Below, in pieces: positions 43,627 to 51,635 of a stretch of 64,000 nucleotides of DNA (positions within the stretch are counted from its first letter, which is position 1; each line of letters opens with the position of its first letter). Under the pieces are notes generated by a model. The model had not been told where the DNA came from and ran no database searches. It worked only from the letters and a program-made list of their open reading frames with translations. Position numbers and translations under genes: made by a program. The stretch is from Zhihengliuella flava (GTDB lineage Bacteria; Actinomycetota; Actinomycetes; Actinomycetales; Micrococcaceae), in the NCBI RefSeq assembly GCF_015751895.1, contig NZ_JADOTZ010000001.1, positions 2,294,001-2,358,000 of the forward strand. Direction: 5' to 3'.

Positions 43627-44271
43627 ATGCCGATCGAGATCCCCACCGACCTCACTCCGGAACTCGTTCCTTTTGCGTGGCTGCTGGGTACCTGGGAGGG
43701 TATGGGCCGCCTCGGAGAGGGCGAGGTCGACGACGACTACTTCCTCCAGCGGGTGCAGTTCGCCAACGACGGCGCGCCGTACCTGCAGTACCGGTCTGAA
43801 AGCTGGCTGACGGACGAGAAGGGCAAGGTCCTGCGGCCCCTCTCCGTCGAGATGGGCTTCTGGCACCTGCAGCGTGAGCAGGTGGAGTCGGACTTCGGTC
43901 CCGGGATGACTCCCGGCGACGTCGTGCCCACGCTGCGCACGGCCGCAGATGTGGACCAGTACCGCGGTGAGGACGGGTTCGCCATCGAAGCGCAGATTGT
44001 TCATCCCGGCGGCATCACGGAGCTCTATTCGGGGACCATCAACGGCCCGCGCATCCAGCTCAGCACAGACCACGTAGCCCGCAGCGCCGGGGCGAAGGAC
44101 TATGCACAGGCGAGCCGCATTTTCGGGTTGGTCAATGGAGACCTGTTCTGGCGGTGGGATGCTGCGGGTCAGGGCCAGGAGCTCTCCGCACACGCCTCCG
44201 CCGTGCTGAAGAAACTCGGCGCGTCGGCGGAGGAGACGGGTGCCGACGGCGGCTCGGGCGCCTCGTCATGA
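43627..44271 (+). CDS. Nitrobindin-like heme-binding protein (DUF1794/FABP-like)
   Basis: A 214-residue beta-barrel protein with the nitrobindin signature LLGTWEGMG (residues 19-27), the strand RSESWLTDEKGKVL, and the C-terminal LSAHASAVLKKL whose histidine is the usual heme ligand. Bacterial relatives bind ferric heme and may scavenge nitric oxide or peroxynitrite. A 20-residue Glu/Gly/Ser tail follows the fold. It lies 17 bases after the 38-aa peptide gene and overlaps ygfZ by 4 bases. Confidence 0.85.
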   Translation: MPIEIPTDLTPELVPFAWLLGTWEGMGRLGEGEVDDDYFLQRVQFANDGAPYLQYRSESWLTDEKGKVLRPLSVEMGFWHLQREQVESDFGPGMTPGDVVPTLRTAADVDQYRGEDGFAIEAQIVHPGGITELYSGTINGPRIQLSTDHVARSAGAKDYAQASRIFGLVNGDLFWRWDAAGQGQELSAHASAVLKKLGASAEETGADGGSGASS

Positions 44272-45365
44272 ACGACACCACGTACCGTTCGCCGCTCCTC
44301 GCTCGCGACGGAGCGATCGCCGCCGACGGCGCTGACGCGGGCGTGGCTCTGCACTACGGGCAACCGCTCCCCGAGCAAAAGCGCCTCGCGGAAGGCAGTG
44401 CGCTGGCCGACCTGTCCCACCTCGGCGTGGTGACCGTGACGGGCCCGGATCGTTTGAGCTGGCTCAATACCCTGAGCTCACAGCAGGTGCAACACGTGGC
44501 TCCGGGACAGTCCGCTGAACTGCTGTTCCTCACCGTTCAAGGGCGCATTGATCACGACTGCCGCTTGGTGGACGACGGCGAGACGGCTTGGCTCATCGTC
44601 GAAGCCGGTGACGCCGCACCGCTTGCGGCGTGGCTGGACTCGATGAAGTTCATGCTGCGCGTCGAGATTGCCGACGTCAGCGCGGAGTGGGCCGTGGTGG
44701 CCTCCACCGCGGCGGTCCCCGAATGGGCCGAGCGGACGGTGTGGCACGATCCGTGGCCCGGGGTGACCGAGGGCGGCTTCGCCTACTCGGGGCCGGATCA
44801 TCCTGGCGCGGAACGCACATGGTTCGAGTATCTGGTCCCCGCATCGGAGCTCGAAGCGGCCCTCGCGGGGCGCGATCTCGCCGGCACGTTGGCGGTCGAA
44901 GCCTTGCGCATCGCCGCGTGGCGTCCGCGCTTCGGTGCCGAGACCGACGAGAAGACCATCCCGCACGAGCTGGACCTGCTGCGCACCGCCGTTCACCTCA
45001 ATAAGGGGTGCTACAAGGGTCAAGAGACCATTGCCCGCGTGCACAACCTCGGTCACCCTCCGCGCCGCTTGGTCTTCCTGGACCTCGACGGCAGCGAGCA
45101 CACGCTCCCGGCCCCCGGTGCCGACGTCGTCTTTGAGGACCCCAAGAGGGGCCGTCGCGTGGTCGGTCAGGTGACCTCCGCGGCGTTGCATTACGAGGCC
45201 GGGCCGATCGCGCTGGCCGTGATCAAGCGCAACGTTGACGCCGAGGCGCCCCTGACCGTGGCCTCCGGTGACACCGAGTACGCTGCGGCCCAACAACTGA
45301 TTGTGGCGACGGACGCCGGTCAGGTGGTTGGCCGACAAACCGGATTCCTCCGCGGACCGCGCTAG
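44268..45365 (+). CDS. ygfZ: YgfZ/GcvT-like folate-binding protein
   Basis: A 365-residue protein of the GcvT superfamily with the YgfZ signature KGCYKGQE (residues 246-253) and N-terminal LADLSHLGVVTVTGPDRLSWLNTLSSQ. YgfZ uses tetrahydrofolate in maintenance of iron-sulfur enzymes such as MiaB. The ATG at 44268 overlaps the previous stop (ATGA); a frame from 44154 runs inside the nitrobindin-like gene and is rejected. Co-expression with a heme/NO-linked protein fits an oxidative or nitrosative damage theme, which is inference. Confidence 0.9.
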   Translation: MNDTTYRSPLLARDGAIAADGADAGVALHYGQPLPEQKRLAEGSALADLSHLGVVTVTGPDRLSWLNTLSSQQVQHVAPGQSAELLFLTVQGRIDHDCRLVDDGETAWLIVEAGDAAPLAAWLDSMKFMLRVEIADVSAEWAVVASTAAVPEWAERTVWHDPWPGVTEGGFAYSGPDHPGAERTWFEYLVPASELEAALAGRDLAGTLAVEALRIAAWRPRFGAETDEKTIPHELDLLRTAVHLNKGCYKGQETIARVHNLGHPPRRLVFLDLDGSEHTLPAPGADVVFEDPKRGRRVVGQVTSAALHYEAGPIALAVIKRNVDAEAPLTVASGDTEYAAAQQLIVATDAGQVVGRQTGFLRGPR

Positions 45366-45391
45366 TCGCCGCGGCCTGAGGGAAGTCGCCT

Positions 45392-46123
45392 CTAGGTCAG
45401 CCGTGCGCTGGTCAGGGAACCCACCGAGACAAAGCCGACGTCTTCGGCGAGCCGATGGGCGGCAGCCGAACTCCGCGGCGCCCGCCACTGCGGAGTAAAC
45501 CCCTGAGTTAAGGCATCGTCGGCGGCCACCGCTGTGATGTACGCGCCCAGCCCGTGCCGGCGAACGTCAGGAAGCGTCAGCGTGGCTAGGTCCGCCAGGA
45601 GCCCTTCCCAGAGGCCATAGGAGGCGGTGGCCACAGGAAGCTGTTGTTCGTCGGCCACGAGCGTAAACATATGCTCTCCGCGCGCCAGATCGAGGCCGAT
45701 CGTGTCATCGCTGGGGCAGGACGCCACGAGCCGCTGGGCGTATGCCGGGTCCGCGGAGACGGCCACCTGCTCGGAGGGTTCCACCCCGGCGGGCTCGTCT
45801 AAGTAGTAGAGGGTGTAATCGCCGGCCGTGCGCAGTCCCTCCGCCTCGCTGCGGCCCGTGGCGCGCAGCGCCCGCACGAGGGCGGACTCGCCGGCGAGCG
45901 CTTCGTCGTCGTACCCCTCCAACGCGTCGAGCGCCCACTCGGGCCCGGCCAAGACGGAACCGGTGAGGTAGCGCAGGAGGAGGAGCGAGCCATCGTCGAC
46001 CGGCACGTGAACCCGCACCGCGTCAGCACCCATCGCGGCCTTCTGCAGGGCGTCGTCGGGCAGCCCAAGGCGCCGAGCCCACGCGAGGGCGACAATCGCA
46101 CGCGTTCCACTTTCCAGCTCCAT
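45392..46123 (-). CDS. GNAT-fold acetyltransferase-like protein (243 aa)
   Basis: The last third (LADLATLTLPDVRRHGLGAYITAVAADDALTQG, then SAAAHRLAEDVGFVSVG) is a GNAT acetyl-CoA-binding region with a relaxed R-x-G-x-G loop. The first 130 residues are a helical domain of unknown type, including RLGLPDDAL. The substrate is unknown. TAAGCT six bases before the ATG suggests a leaderless mRNA. Confidence 0.75.
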   Translation of the reverse strand: MELESGTRAIVALAWARRLGLPDDALQKAAMGADAVRVHVPVDDGSLLLLRYLTGSVLAGPEWALDALEGYDDEALAGESALVRALRATGRSEAEGLRTAGDYTLYYLDEPAGVEPSEQVAVSADPAYAQRLVASCPSDDTIGLDLARGEHMFTLVADEQQLPVATASYGLWEGLLADLATLTLPDVRRHGLGAYITAVAADDALTQGFTPQWRAPRSSAAAHRLAEDVGFVSVGSLTSARLT

Positions 46124-46135
46124 GCCTTCAGCTTA
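46124..46135 (-). promoter_or_regulatory. Predicted leaderless promoter -10 of the GNAT-like gene
   Basis: TAAGCT on the minus strand (complement of 46130-46135), then six bases, then the ATG at 46123. Confidence 0.5.
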
Positions 46136-46186
46136 GGTGCTCACGTCGTGCGCGCCACCTTAGCGCGGATCGGGCACGTCGCTGCG

Positions 46187-46230
46187 CGCGTTCCGGCCGG
46201 CCCGCCCAGGGCGGGACCGGCCGGAACGCG
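46187..46230 (-). terminator. Hairpin downstream of pfkA
   Basis: A 14-bp stem (46187-46200 with 46217-46230) continues into CCCGC/GCGGG after one bulged A. It is very GC-rich and has no T-run. It sits 15 bases past the pfkA stop and before the GNAT promoter. Confidence 0.7.
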
Positions 46231-46244
46231 GTGGAGCGGACTCG

Positions 46245-47273
46245 CTAGCCGAACAGGATCGAGGCCTCGTCGTACCGTTGCTGCGGGACCTGCTTGAGGT
46301 TGCCGAGGGCGTCCTCGAAGCGAGCCCGTTCCACGGTGGTACCGCGGAGCGAGACCATTTCTCCCCACGCCTGATCCGCCACCGCGGCCACCGCGTGCAT
46401 GCCCAAGCGCGTCGCCAGCGTGCGGTCAAACGCCGTGGGGACGCCGCCGCGCTGGATGTGGCCCAGCACGGTCGCTCGCGTCTCGATCCCCGTACCCCGT
46501 TCGATGTCGACGGCAAGGCGTTCACCGATACCGCCAAGGCGGGGGCGGCCATAGGCGTCGAGGCCGCGATCTGAGTACGCTGCATCGGCGCCCTCCGGGA
46601 TCCAGCCTTCGGCGACGACGACGAGCGGCGCGCGGCCGCGTTCATTGGCCTGCAGAACCCAGTCGTTAACCTGCTCCATGGTGACCTTCTGCTCCGGGAT
46701 CAGAATGGCGTGGGCGCCGGCCGCCATTCCCGAATGCAGCGCAATCCAGCCGACGTGGCGGCCCATCACCTCGGCCACCATGCAGCGGTGGTGTGACTCG
46801 CCCGTGGTCCGGAGGCGATCCATGGCTTCGGTGGCGATCGATACCGCCGTGTCGAATCCGAAGGTGTAGTCCGTGGCGTCCAGGTCATTGTCGATGGTTT
46901 TCGGGACACCGATGATCTTGAGTCCAGCGTCGGTGAGGCGCTTGGCGGCCGCCAACGTTCCCTCGCCACCGATCGCGATGATCGCGTCGACCCCTTCAGC
47001 ATCCATCATGCGCTGAATATTCTCTGGTCCTCCGCGCTCGCCCTCGAACGGGTTGGTGCGGGAGGTGCCGATGATGGTTCCGCCTTGCTTGGAAATGCCG
47101 CGGACGGTGGAACGGGGCAGGTCGACGATGTCTGCGTCAACGACGCCGCGCCAACCGTCGCGGAAGCCGACGAACTCGTAACCATAGCTCTTGATTCCAT
47201 TGAGGACGGCCCCGCGGATCACGGCGTTCAGGCCGGGGCAGTCGCCGCCGCTGGTCAAAATACCGATGCGCAT
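46245..47273 (-). CDS. pfkA: 6-phosphofructokinase
   Basis: A 342-residue PFK starting MRIGILTSGGDCPGLNAVIRG. It has GGEGTL (Gly105 at the ATP/PPi-deciding position, pointing to ATP) and PKTIDND (Lys125), a combination known from actinobacterial ATP-dependent enzymes; HIQRGG is also present. It phosphorylates fructose 6-phosphate in glycolysis. An in-frame ATG 11 codons upstream (47306) gives MPALHKQKAKR, which is not family-like, so 47273 is chosen; the ribosome site there is weak. Confidence 0.93.
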   Translation of the reverse strand: MRIGILTSGGDCPGLNAVIRGAVLNGIKSYGYEFVGFRDGWRGVVDADIVDLPRSTVRGISKQGGTIIGTSRTNPFEGERGGPENIQRMMDAEGVDAIIAIGGEGTLAAAKRLTDAGLKIIGVPKTIDNDLDATDYTFGFDTAVSIATEAMDRLRTTGESHHRCMVAEVMGRHVGWIALHSGMAAGAHAILIPEQKVTMEQVNDWVLQANERGRAPLVVVAEGWIPEGADAAYSDRGLDAYGRPRLGGIGERLAVDIERGTGIETRATVLGHIQRGGVPTAFDRTLATRLGMHAVAAVADQAWGEMVSLRGTTVERARFEDALGNLKQVPQQRYDEASILFG

Positions 47274-47366
47274 GCGCTTCGCTTTCTGCTTGTGTAAAGC
47301 CGGCATAGCCGGATGGACAAGTCAGCACGACGCTGGGCCTACATCACAATGCTAGCAAGGACAGAG

Positions 47367-47400
47367 ATGGCCACCACAGCCCGGGGGCTGTGGTGGCCAT
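47367..47400 (-). terminator. Terminator after the PspC-like gene
   Basis: A perfect 16-bp inverted repeat (47367-47382 with 47385-47400), folding with a CCGG loop, lies 21 bases past the stop at 47422 and upstream of pfkA. A CTCTGTCCTT tail follows on the minus strand. Confidence 0.8.
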
Positions 47401-47421
47401 TCGTGACGGTCTCGGGCGTGC

Positions 47422-47667
47422 CTAGCGGGAGCCGTTGAGCAAGCGCTCCAGCGGGATGCTGCCGTCCTGCCATGGCAAGAGGAGCCAGGCGACGACGTAG
47501 GCGAGGATGCCGAGGACCGGCAGGAGGAAGGACAACAGGACGCCGATTCTCACGAGCGTCGGGTCCCAGCCCATCTGAGCCGCAATGCCGCCGGCAATCC
47601 CGCCGACCCAGCGGCTGGGGCCGCGCCGGAACGAGACGGAGCGCAGTGCGTCGAAGAACTTATTCAT
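47422..47667 (-). CDS. PspC-domain membrane protein (81 aa)
   Basis: A stand-alone PspC domain: RGPSRWVGGIAGGIAAQMGWDPTLVRIGVLLSFLLPVLGI, then a hydrophobic helix and WLLLPW. PspC domains sense or transmit envelope stress. It is the third gene of a minus-strand unit whose other members also concern the envelope. Only 4 bases separate it from the gene upstream. It is half the length of E. coli PspC and lacks the cytosolic C-terminal region. Confidence 0.85.
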   Translation of the reverse strand: MNKFFDALRSVSFRRGPSRWVGGIAGGIAAQMGWDPTLVRIGVLLSFLLPVLGILAYVVAWLLLPWQDGSIPLERLLNGSR

Positions 47668-47671
47668 GGCG

Positions 47672-48034
47672 TCAGCCTTTCGTTTGCGTGTGGTCGGTGG
47701 TCGATCCCTTGCGAACTGCGGCGATGCCGCCCACCACCATGATCAGTCCGGCGCCGATCAGGATCGACACGGTGACGATCGCCGGGTTAATGACGACGTC
47801 GAGGTAGAGCTGGCCGAGCATCAACAGTCCAATGCTGAGCACGATCAGCCCGAACACCAGCGTACCTAACGGGACCGAGTTCTTGATCGGGCGCTCAAAC
47901 CGCACCGTTGCGTCCGCAGACTCGGAACCGCGGGGTGTGCCCCAGTCTGGGCTGGGCCGCTGAAGCAGCGGTTCGGTGGGGGTCTCTGCCGTTCGGCCGG
48001 AGTGATCCTTGTTCGGTTCGTACTTCTCAGTCAT
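47672..48034 (-). CDS. Two-helix membrane protein in the envelope-stress unit (120 aa)
   Basis: The first 48 residues are polar and probably cytosolic (MTEKYEPNKDHSGRTAETP onward). Two membrane helices follow (about 52-75 and 83-107), then a short Lys/Thr tail. No named family is recognised. It overlaps the PspC-LiaF-like gene by 4 bases, so it belongs to the same stress-response unit. Confidence 0.75.
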   Translation of the reverse strand: MTEKYEPNKDHSGRTAETPTEPLLQRPSPDWGTPRGSESADATVRFERPIKNSVPLGTLVFGLIVLSIGLLMLGQLYLDVVINPAIVTVSILIGAGLIMVVGGIAAVRKGSTTDHTQTKG

Positions 48035-49398
48035 CGTGCAGTCTCCATCAGAGTCGGGGCGTGGATAGTGGATGCGGCCACCGGCCGCGTGGTCTCACCC
48101 GTTGAGAGCGGTTCGTCGTCCCACGGCCAGTCGCCCTCGTCCCACGGCCAGTCGCCGCCATCGCGTCCGCTGTCGACGCCGGTGGGGGCAGCGTCCCCGT
48201 CGACGACGATTTGCACGGAGGTGAAGGCTCCGTTGACCTTGAGCGTGAGCGCTGGCCCGTCGGTGACGTCCGTGATGAGCTGGCGTTGGGGCGCGGAGAC
48301 GCCACTGAATTCCACGACGTCTTCTCCGTCGGCCGTCTGTACTTCGACTTGCGCGAAGCCGGAGGCCGCGTCGAGATAGACGGGAATGTCGCCGGGAACC
48401 GTCACCGTGGTGTCGCTAAAGGCACTATTGATGAGGACACTGGTGTCCTCCGTGATTGAGGCCAAATGGCGCAGGTCCGTCTGCGTCGAGGAAAACACCT
48501 CCGTTTGCCACGGGCCGCGCACTTCGTTGGCCGAGAATCCGCCGATGAACACCGCAGGTATCAGGGTGACGACAGCCCAGCCGGTGAGCGCTCCGCCAGT
48601 GCGTTTCGAGGCGGCGGCAGCGACGAGGCCGACGCCCATGATGGCCAACGCCGCGGACAGCGCGGTAGTGATGGAGATCAGGCTGGTGGTGCCGTGTTGC
48701 AGTACGTCAAAGGCTAGGATCGCGCCGCCAGCCATGACCGCCACGCCGAGGACGATCGTGGTGGTGCCCGCCCCGAGCCGGTCGTGTTTCGGCCGCGGTG
48801 GAGTGCTCGGCTTCGGTTCTTTCGCTGGCTTGGGCTGGTGAGCGGCAGTTCCAGGGGAAGGGCGGTGCGCCGACGGCGCGTCGGGAGTCCACGCCGCTGA
48901 GACGCTGGCGGCGCGTGTGGTCTCTGGGCCCGGCTCCTCTGCTTGCTGCTCTGCATCGGGGTGCTCACCGCGCTGCCTGCCCCGGCTGCGCGAGATCACG
49001 AACCATAGCGCGCCGCCCACGAGGGCGAGCACGAGCAATCCGCCGAGATCCACGGAATCGCCCCGCCAGATCCTCGGACCAAACCAATCCACGGTACCCA
49101 GGATCAGCAGCACGAGCGCGCCAGTGAAGCCGACTGTCCACGATCCTCTGCCGACCTCCTGAAGGTGGATGCGGCCACTGGGCCCGGGCAGCAGCGCCCA
49201 CGCGGCGCCGTAGAGAAAGAGCCCAACACCGGAGAAGATGATGACGATCAGGACAATTCCCCGGACCAGGATGGGGTCTAGGCCCGTTCGCGCGGCGAGG
49301 CCGGACGCGACGCCGCCAATCCACCGGTCCGAGCCGCGGCCCAGGCCCAGCGACCGCACCCAACGAAAGAAGGCGTGTTCAGCAGGTTGTTCGTTCAT
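48031..49398 (-). CDS. PspC domain fused to a LiaF-like sensor/regulator domain
   Basis: A 455-residue protein: an N-terminal PspC domain (about 8-75), two more membrane helices, a 70-residue Pro/Glu/Lys linker, a second membrane block (about 215-300), then an extracytoplasmic beta-rich domain of the LiaF/toastrack type. Near the C-terminus GDWPWDE and GDWPWDD lie in tandem (residues 415-428), encoded by a 15-bp identical unit repeated at 21-bp spacing. LiaF-like proteins restrain envelope-stress kinases; here the kinase gene is divergent and 127 bases away. Confidence 0.82.
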   Translation of the reverse strand: MNEQPAEHAFFRWVRSLGLGRGSDRWIGGVASGLAARTGLDPILVRGIVLIVIIFSGVGLFLYGAAWALLPGPSGRIHLQEVGRGSWTVGFTGALVLLILGTVDWFGPRIWRGDSVDLGGLLVLALVGGALWFVISRSRGRQRGEHPDAEQQAEEPGPETTRAASVSAAWTPDAPSAHRPSPGTAAHQPKPAKEPKPSTPPRPKHDRLGAGTTTIVLGVAVMAGGAILAFDVLQHGTTSLISITTALSAALAIMGVGLVAAAASKRTGGALTGWAVVTLIPAVFIGGFSANEVRGPWQTEVFSSTQTDLRHLASITEDTSVLINSAFSDTTVTVPGDIPVYLDAASGFAQVEVQTADGEDVVEFSGVSAPQRQLITDVTDGPALTLKVNGAFTSVQIVVDGDAAPTGVDSGRDGGDWPWDEGDWPWDDEPLSTGETTRPVAASTIHAPTLMETAR

Positions 49399-49525
49399 GA
49401 CACCTATCCTTCCGGCACGCGGGTGCCCGCCGCTATTGGGGGCGACCCTGACTCATCCCTGATTCCGGCCCGGATCGCCCTGAATCGGGTCCCCGGCAGA
49501 CCCTGAGCCGTGCTTTAGTGGACTC
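49399..49525. promoter_or_regulatory. Divergent control region of the envelope-stress cluster with CCCTGA repeats
   Basis: CCCTGA occurs at 49446, 49457, 49478 and 49501, spacings of 11, 21 and 23 bp, so all four lie near one face of the helix. TTTAGT (49514-49519) six bases before the ATG at 49526 is a leaderless -10 for the kinase gene. The repeats precede that promoter and could also control the opposite unit. Confidence 0.5.
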
Positions 49526-50881
49526 ATGAGTACGCCCAGCCCCACCGTGCCGGCCGACGAGTCGAACTCGCGCCCTGCCTTGGTTCGCGCTGAGTCGCGC
49601 GTCATGGCGGGCGTCTGCGGCGGGCTGGCCGCTCACGTGGGCACGAGCGTGCGCACGATGCGGGTGCTTATGGTGTTGCTCGCGATTGCGGGCGGCGCCG
49701 GGCTCTTGCTGTATGCGTGGCTCTGGGTATTGGTGCCGAGCGCCACGGACGCGCGCCGCTCGGCCGAGGTGCTCGACGCCGGTCGCCGCCGCGGCTTGGC
49801 TGATGCCATGCGGGACTTGCCGCGCCCCGAGGGGCCCGCCGGCGCCTCCGTCAGGTACGTGCTCGCCGGTGCGGGCCTCCTGATCGCTGGCCTGTTGCTG
49901 TTTGCTCAAGTCAGCGGACTTGATTTCGCGTGGCAGCTCATTTGGCCGGCCATTTTCATCAGCGCTGGCGCCGTCGTGGTGTGGACGCAGATTGATACGC
50001 AGCGCTCGCTGGCCGAGGCGCGCACTGCTCGGCCAGCGAGTTCGGGAGCCCGGTGGCCCGCGGCGCTTCGGCTGGGCGTTGGCCTCCTGTTGGTCATCAC
50101 CGGCCTCATCCTCCTCGTCGCCCAGTCACTCACCGTCGAGGCCTTGTGGGCCGGGGCGCTCGTCGCCGTCGTCGTCCTCGCGGGCCTCGTCGTCGTTCTC
50201 CTGCCGTGGGGGCTGAGGTTCTGGCGGGACTACACCACGGAACGCACTTCCCGCGTGCGCGCTGCCGAGCGGGCGGACATTGCGGCGCATTTGCACGATT
50301 CGGTGTTGCAAACGCTGGCCCTGATCCAGAAGCGGGCCGGCGACGAGGAACACGTCATTCGCCTCGCTCGCGCCCAGGAACGCGAGCTGCGGCAGTGGCT
50401 GTACGAGGATGACGACGTCGCCGCGAGCGACGTGGGGGAGGCCATCAAGGCTGAGGCCGCGGCCCTCGAGGCGGAGTATGCGGCAACGTTCGACGTCGTG
50501 ACGGTGGGGCAGTTGGATGCCGGGGCCGGCCGCGATGCCTTGGTCGCTGCGGCGCGCGAGGCCATGCTCAACGCCGCCAAGCATGCCGGGGGCAGGGTCT
50601 CGGTCTTCGTCGAGGGCCGTGCCCCAGAGCGAGGCCCCGCCACCATCGACGTATTTGTGCGGGACCGTGGGGGTGGTTTCGACCTGAGCCAAGTGGCCGA
50701 GGACCGGCTCGGCGTGCGCGAGTCCATCGTCGGCCGTATGCGGCGTCACGGCGGCACCGCCACGATTCGTTCCAGTACGGACGGCACGGAGGTCGCCCTG
50801 CGGTTAGAGCTGCGCGGGCACGACGGCGCGCCGAGCGGTGGAGGGCAACAGCAGCAAACGGCAGATAAGGATCACGTATGA
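49526..50881 (+). CDS. PspC-domain sensor histidine kinase (NarL-class)
   Basis: A 451-residue kinase. An N-terminal PspC domain (SRVMAGVCGGLAAHVGTSVRTMRV, residues 25-70) is followed by four membrane helices. The HisKA_3-type dimer helix has phosphoacceptor His257 in HLHDSVLQT, and a degenerate HATPase has AREAMLNAAKHA and DRGGGFD. Actinobacterial kinases of this type respond to envelope damage. Its stop overlaps the response-regulator start by 4 bases. It differs from the usual form by a Gln-rich extreme C-terminus. Confidence 0.9.
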   Translation: MSTPSPTVPADESNSRPALVRAESRVMAGVCGGLAAHVGTSVRTMRVLMVLLAIAGGAGLLLYAWLWVLVPSATDARRSAEVLDAGRRRGLADAMRDLPRPEGPAGASVRYVLAGAGLLIAGLLLFAQVSGLDFAWQLIWPAIFISAGAVVVWTQIDTQRSLAEARTARPASSGARWPAALRLGVGLLLVITGLILLVAQSLTVEALWAGALVAVVVLAGLVVVLLPWGLRFWRDYTTERTSRVRAAERADIAAHLHDSVLQTLALIQKRAGDEEHVIRLARAQERELRQWLYEDDDVAASDVGEAIKAEAAALEAEYAATFDVVTVGQLDAGAGRDALVAAAREAMLNAAKHAGGRVSVFVEGRAPERGPATIDVFVRDRGGGFDLSQVAEDRLGVRESIVGRMRRHGGTATIRSSTDGTEVALRLELRGHDGAPSGGGQQQQTADKDHV

Positions 50882-51540
50882 AGAGTTCCCCACAACATCT
50901 CATCGACGTCGTCGTGGTCGACGATCACGCGATTTTCCGGGCCGGGCTCAAGGCAGAACTCGACGGCAGGCTGCGCGTCGTCGGAGAGGCCGCCACGGTC
51001 GAGACGGCTGTTGAGGCGGTGACCGCGACCCGGCCGGCGGTGGTTCTCCTCGACGTGCATCTACCCGGTGGACGCGGGGGAGGCGGGGCGGAGGTGTTGG
51101 CGGCCTGCGCGCGTCTCCAGCCGGAGACGAGGTTTTTGGCGCTGAGCGTTTCCGACGCAGCGGAGGACGTTGTGACCGTCATCCGCGCGGGTGCCCGCGG
51201 GTACATCACCAAGTCGGCTTCCGGGCAGGACATCTCTGACGCCGTCGTGCGCGTGGCCGGCGGCGACGCCGTGTTTTCCCCGCGGCTGGCCGGGTTCGTC
51301 CTCGACGCCTTCGGCACGTCAGCGGCGGTGAGCGCGGACGATGAGCTGGATCTGCTCTCGGCGCGCGAGCTGGAAGTCATGCGTCTCATTGCCCGCGGCT
51401 ACTCCTACAAGGAAGTCGCCAAGGATCTTTTTATCTCGATCAAGACGGTAGAGACCCACGTTTCGGCGGTCCTGCGTAAACTTCAGCTCTCCAACCGTCA
51501 CGAGCTCACGCGCTGGGCTGTGGATCGCAGGATCCTGTAG
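50878..51540 (+). CDS. NarL/LuxR-type response regulator
   Basis: A 220-residue regulator. The receiver has VVDDHAIFRAGL, phosphorylated Asp59 in LLDVHLPGG and the conserved Lys in GYITKSAS. The C-terminal helix-turn-helix reads LSARELEVMRLIARGYSYKEVAKDLFISIKTVETHVSAVLRKL. It is coupled to the PspC kinase (ATGA overlap) and is the obvious candidate to bind the CCCTGA repeats in the divergent promoter. A convergent hairpin ends the unit. Confidence 0.92.
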   Translation: MKSSPQHLIDVVVVDDHAIFRAGLKAELDGRLRVVGEAATVETAVEAVTATRPAVVLLDVHLPGGRGGGGAEVLAACARLQPETRFLALSVSDAAEDVVTVIRAGARGYITKSASGQDISDAVVRVAGGDAVFSPRLAGFVLDAFGTSAAVSADDELDLLSARELEVMRLIARGYSYKEVAKDLFISIKTVETHVSAVLRKLQLSNRHELTRWAVDRRIL

Positions 51541-51580
51541 CGAACGCGACGGCGGCGCGGCCACTGCCTTAACACACCAA

Positions 51581-51613
51581 GGGGCGGCCCGCTAGGAAAA
51601 GCAGGGCCGCCCC
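51581..51613. terminator. Convergent hairpin between response regulator and aminotransferase
   Basis: GGGGCGGCCC (51581-51590) pairs with GGGCCGCCCC (51604-51613) across a 13-base loop. No T-run follows on either strand. Confidence 0.65.
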
Positions 51614-51635
51614 CAGGCTGCAATGAGGTGGCGGT

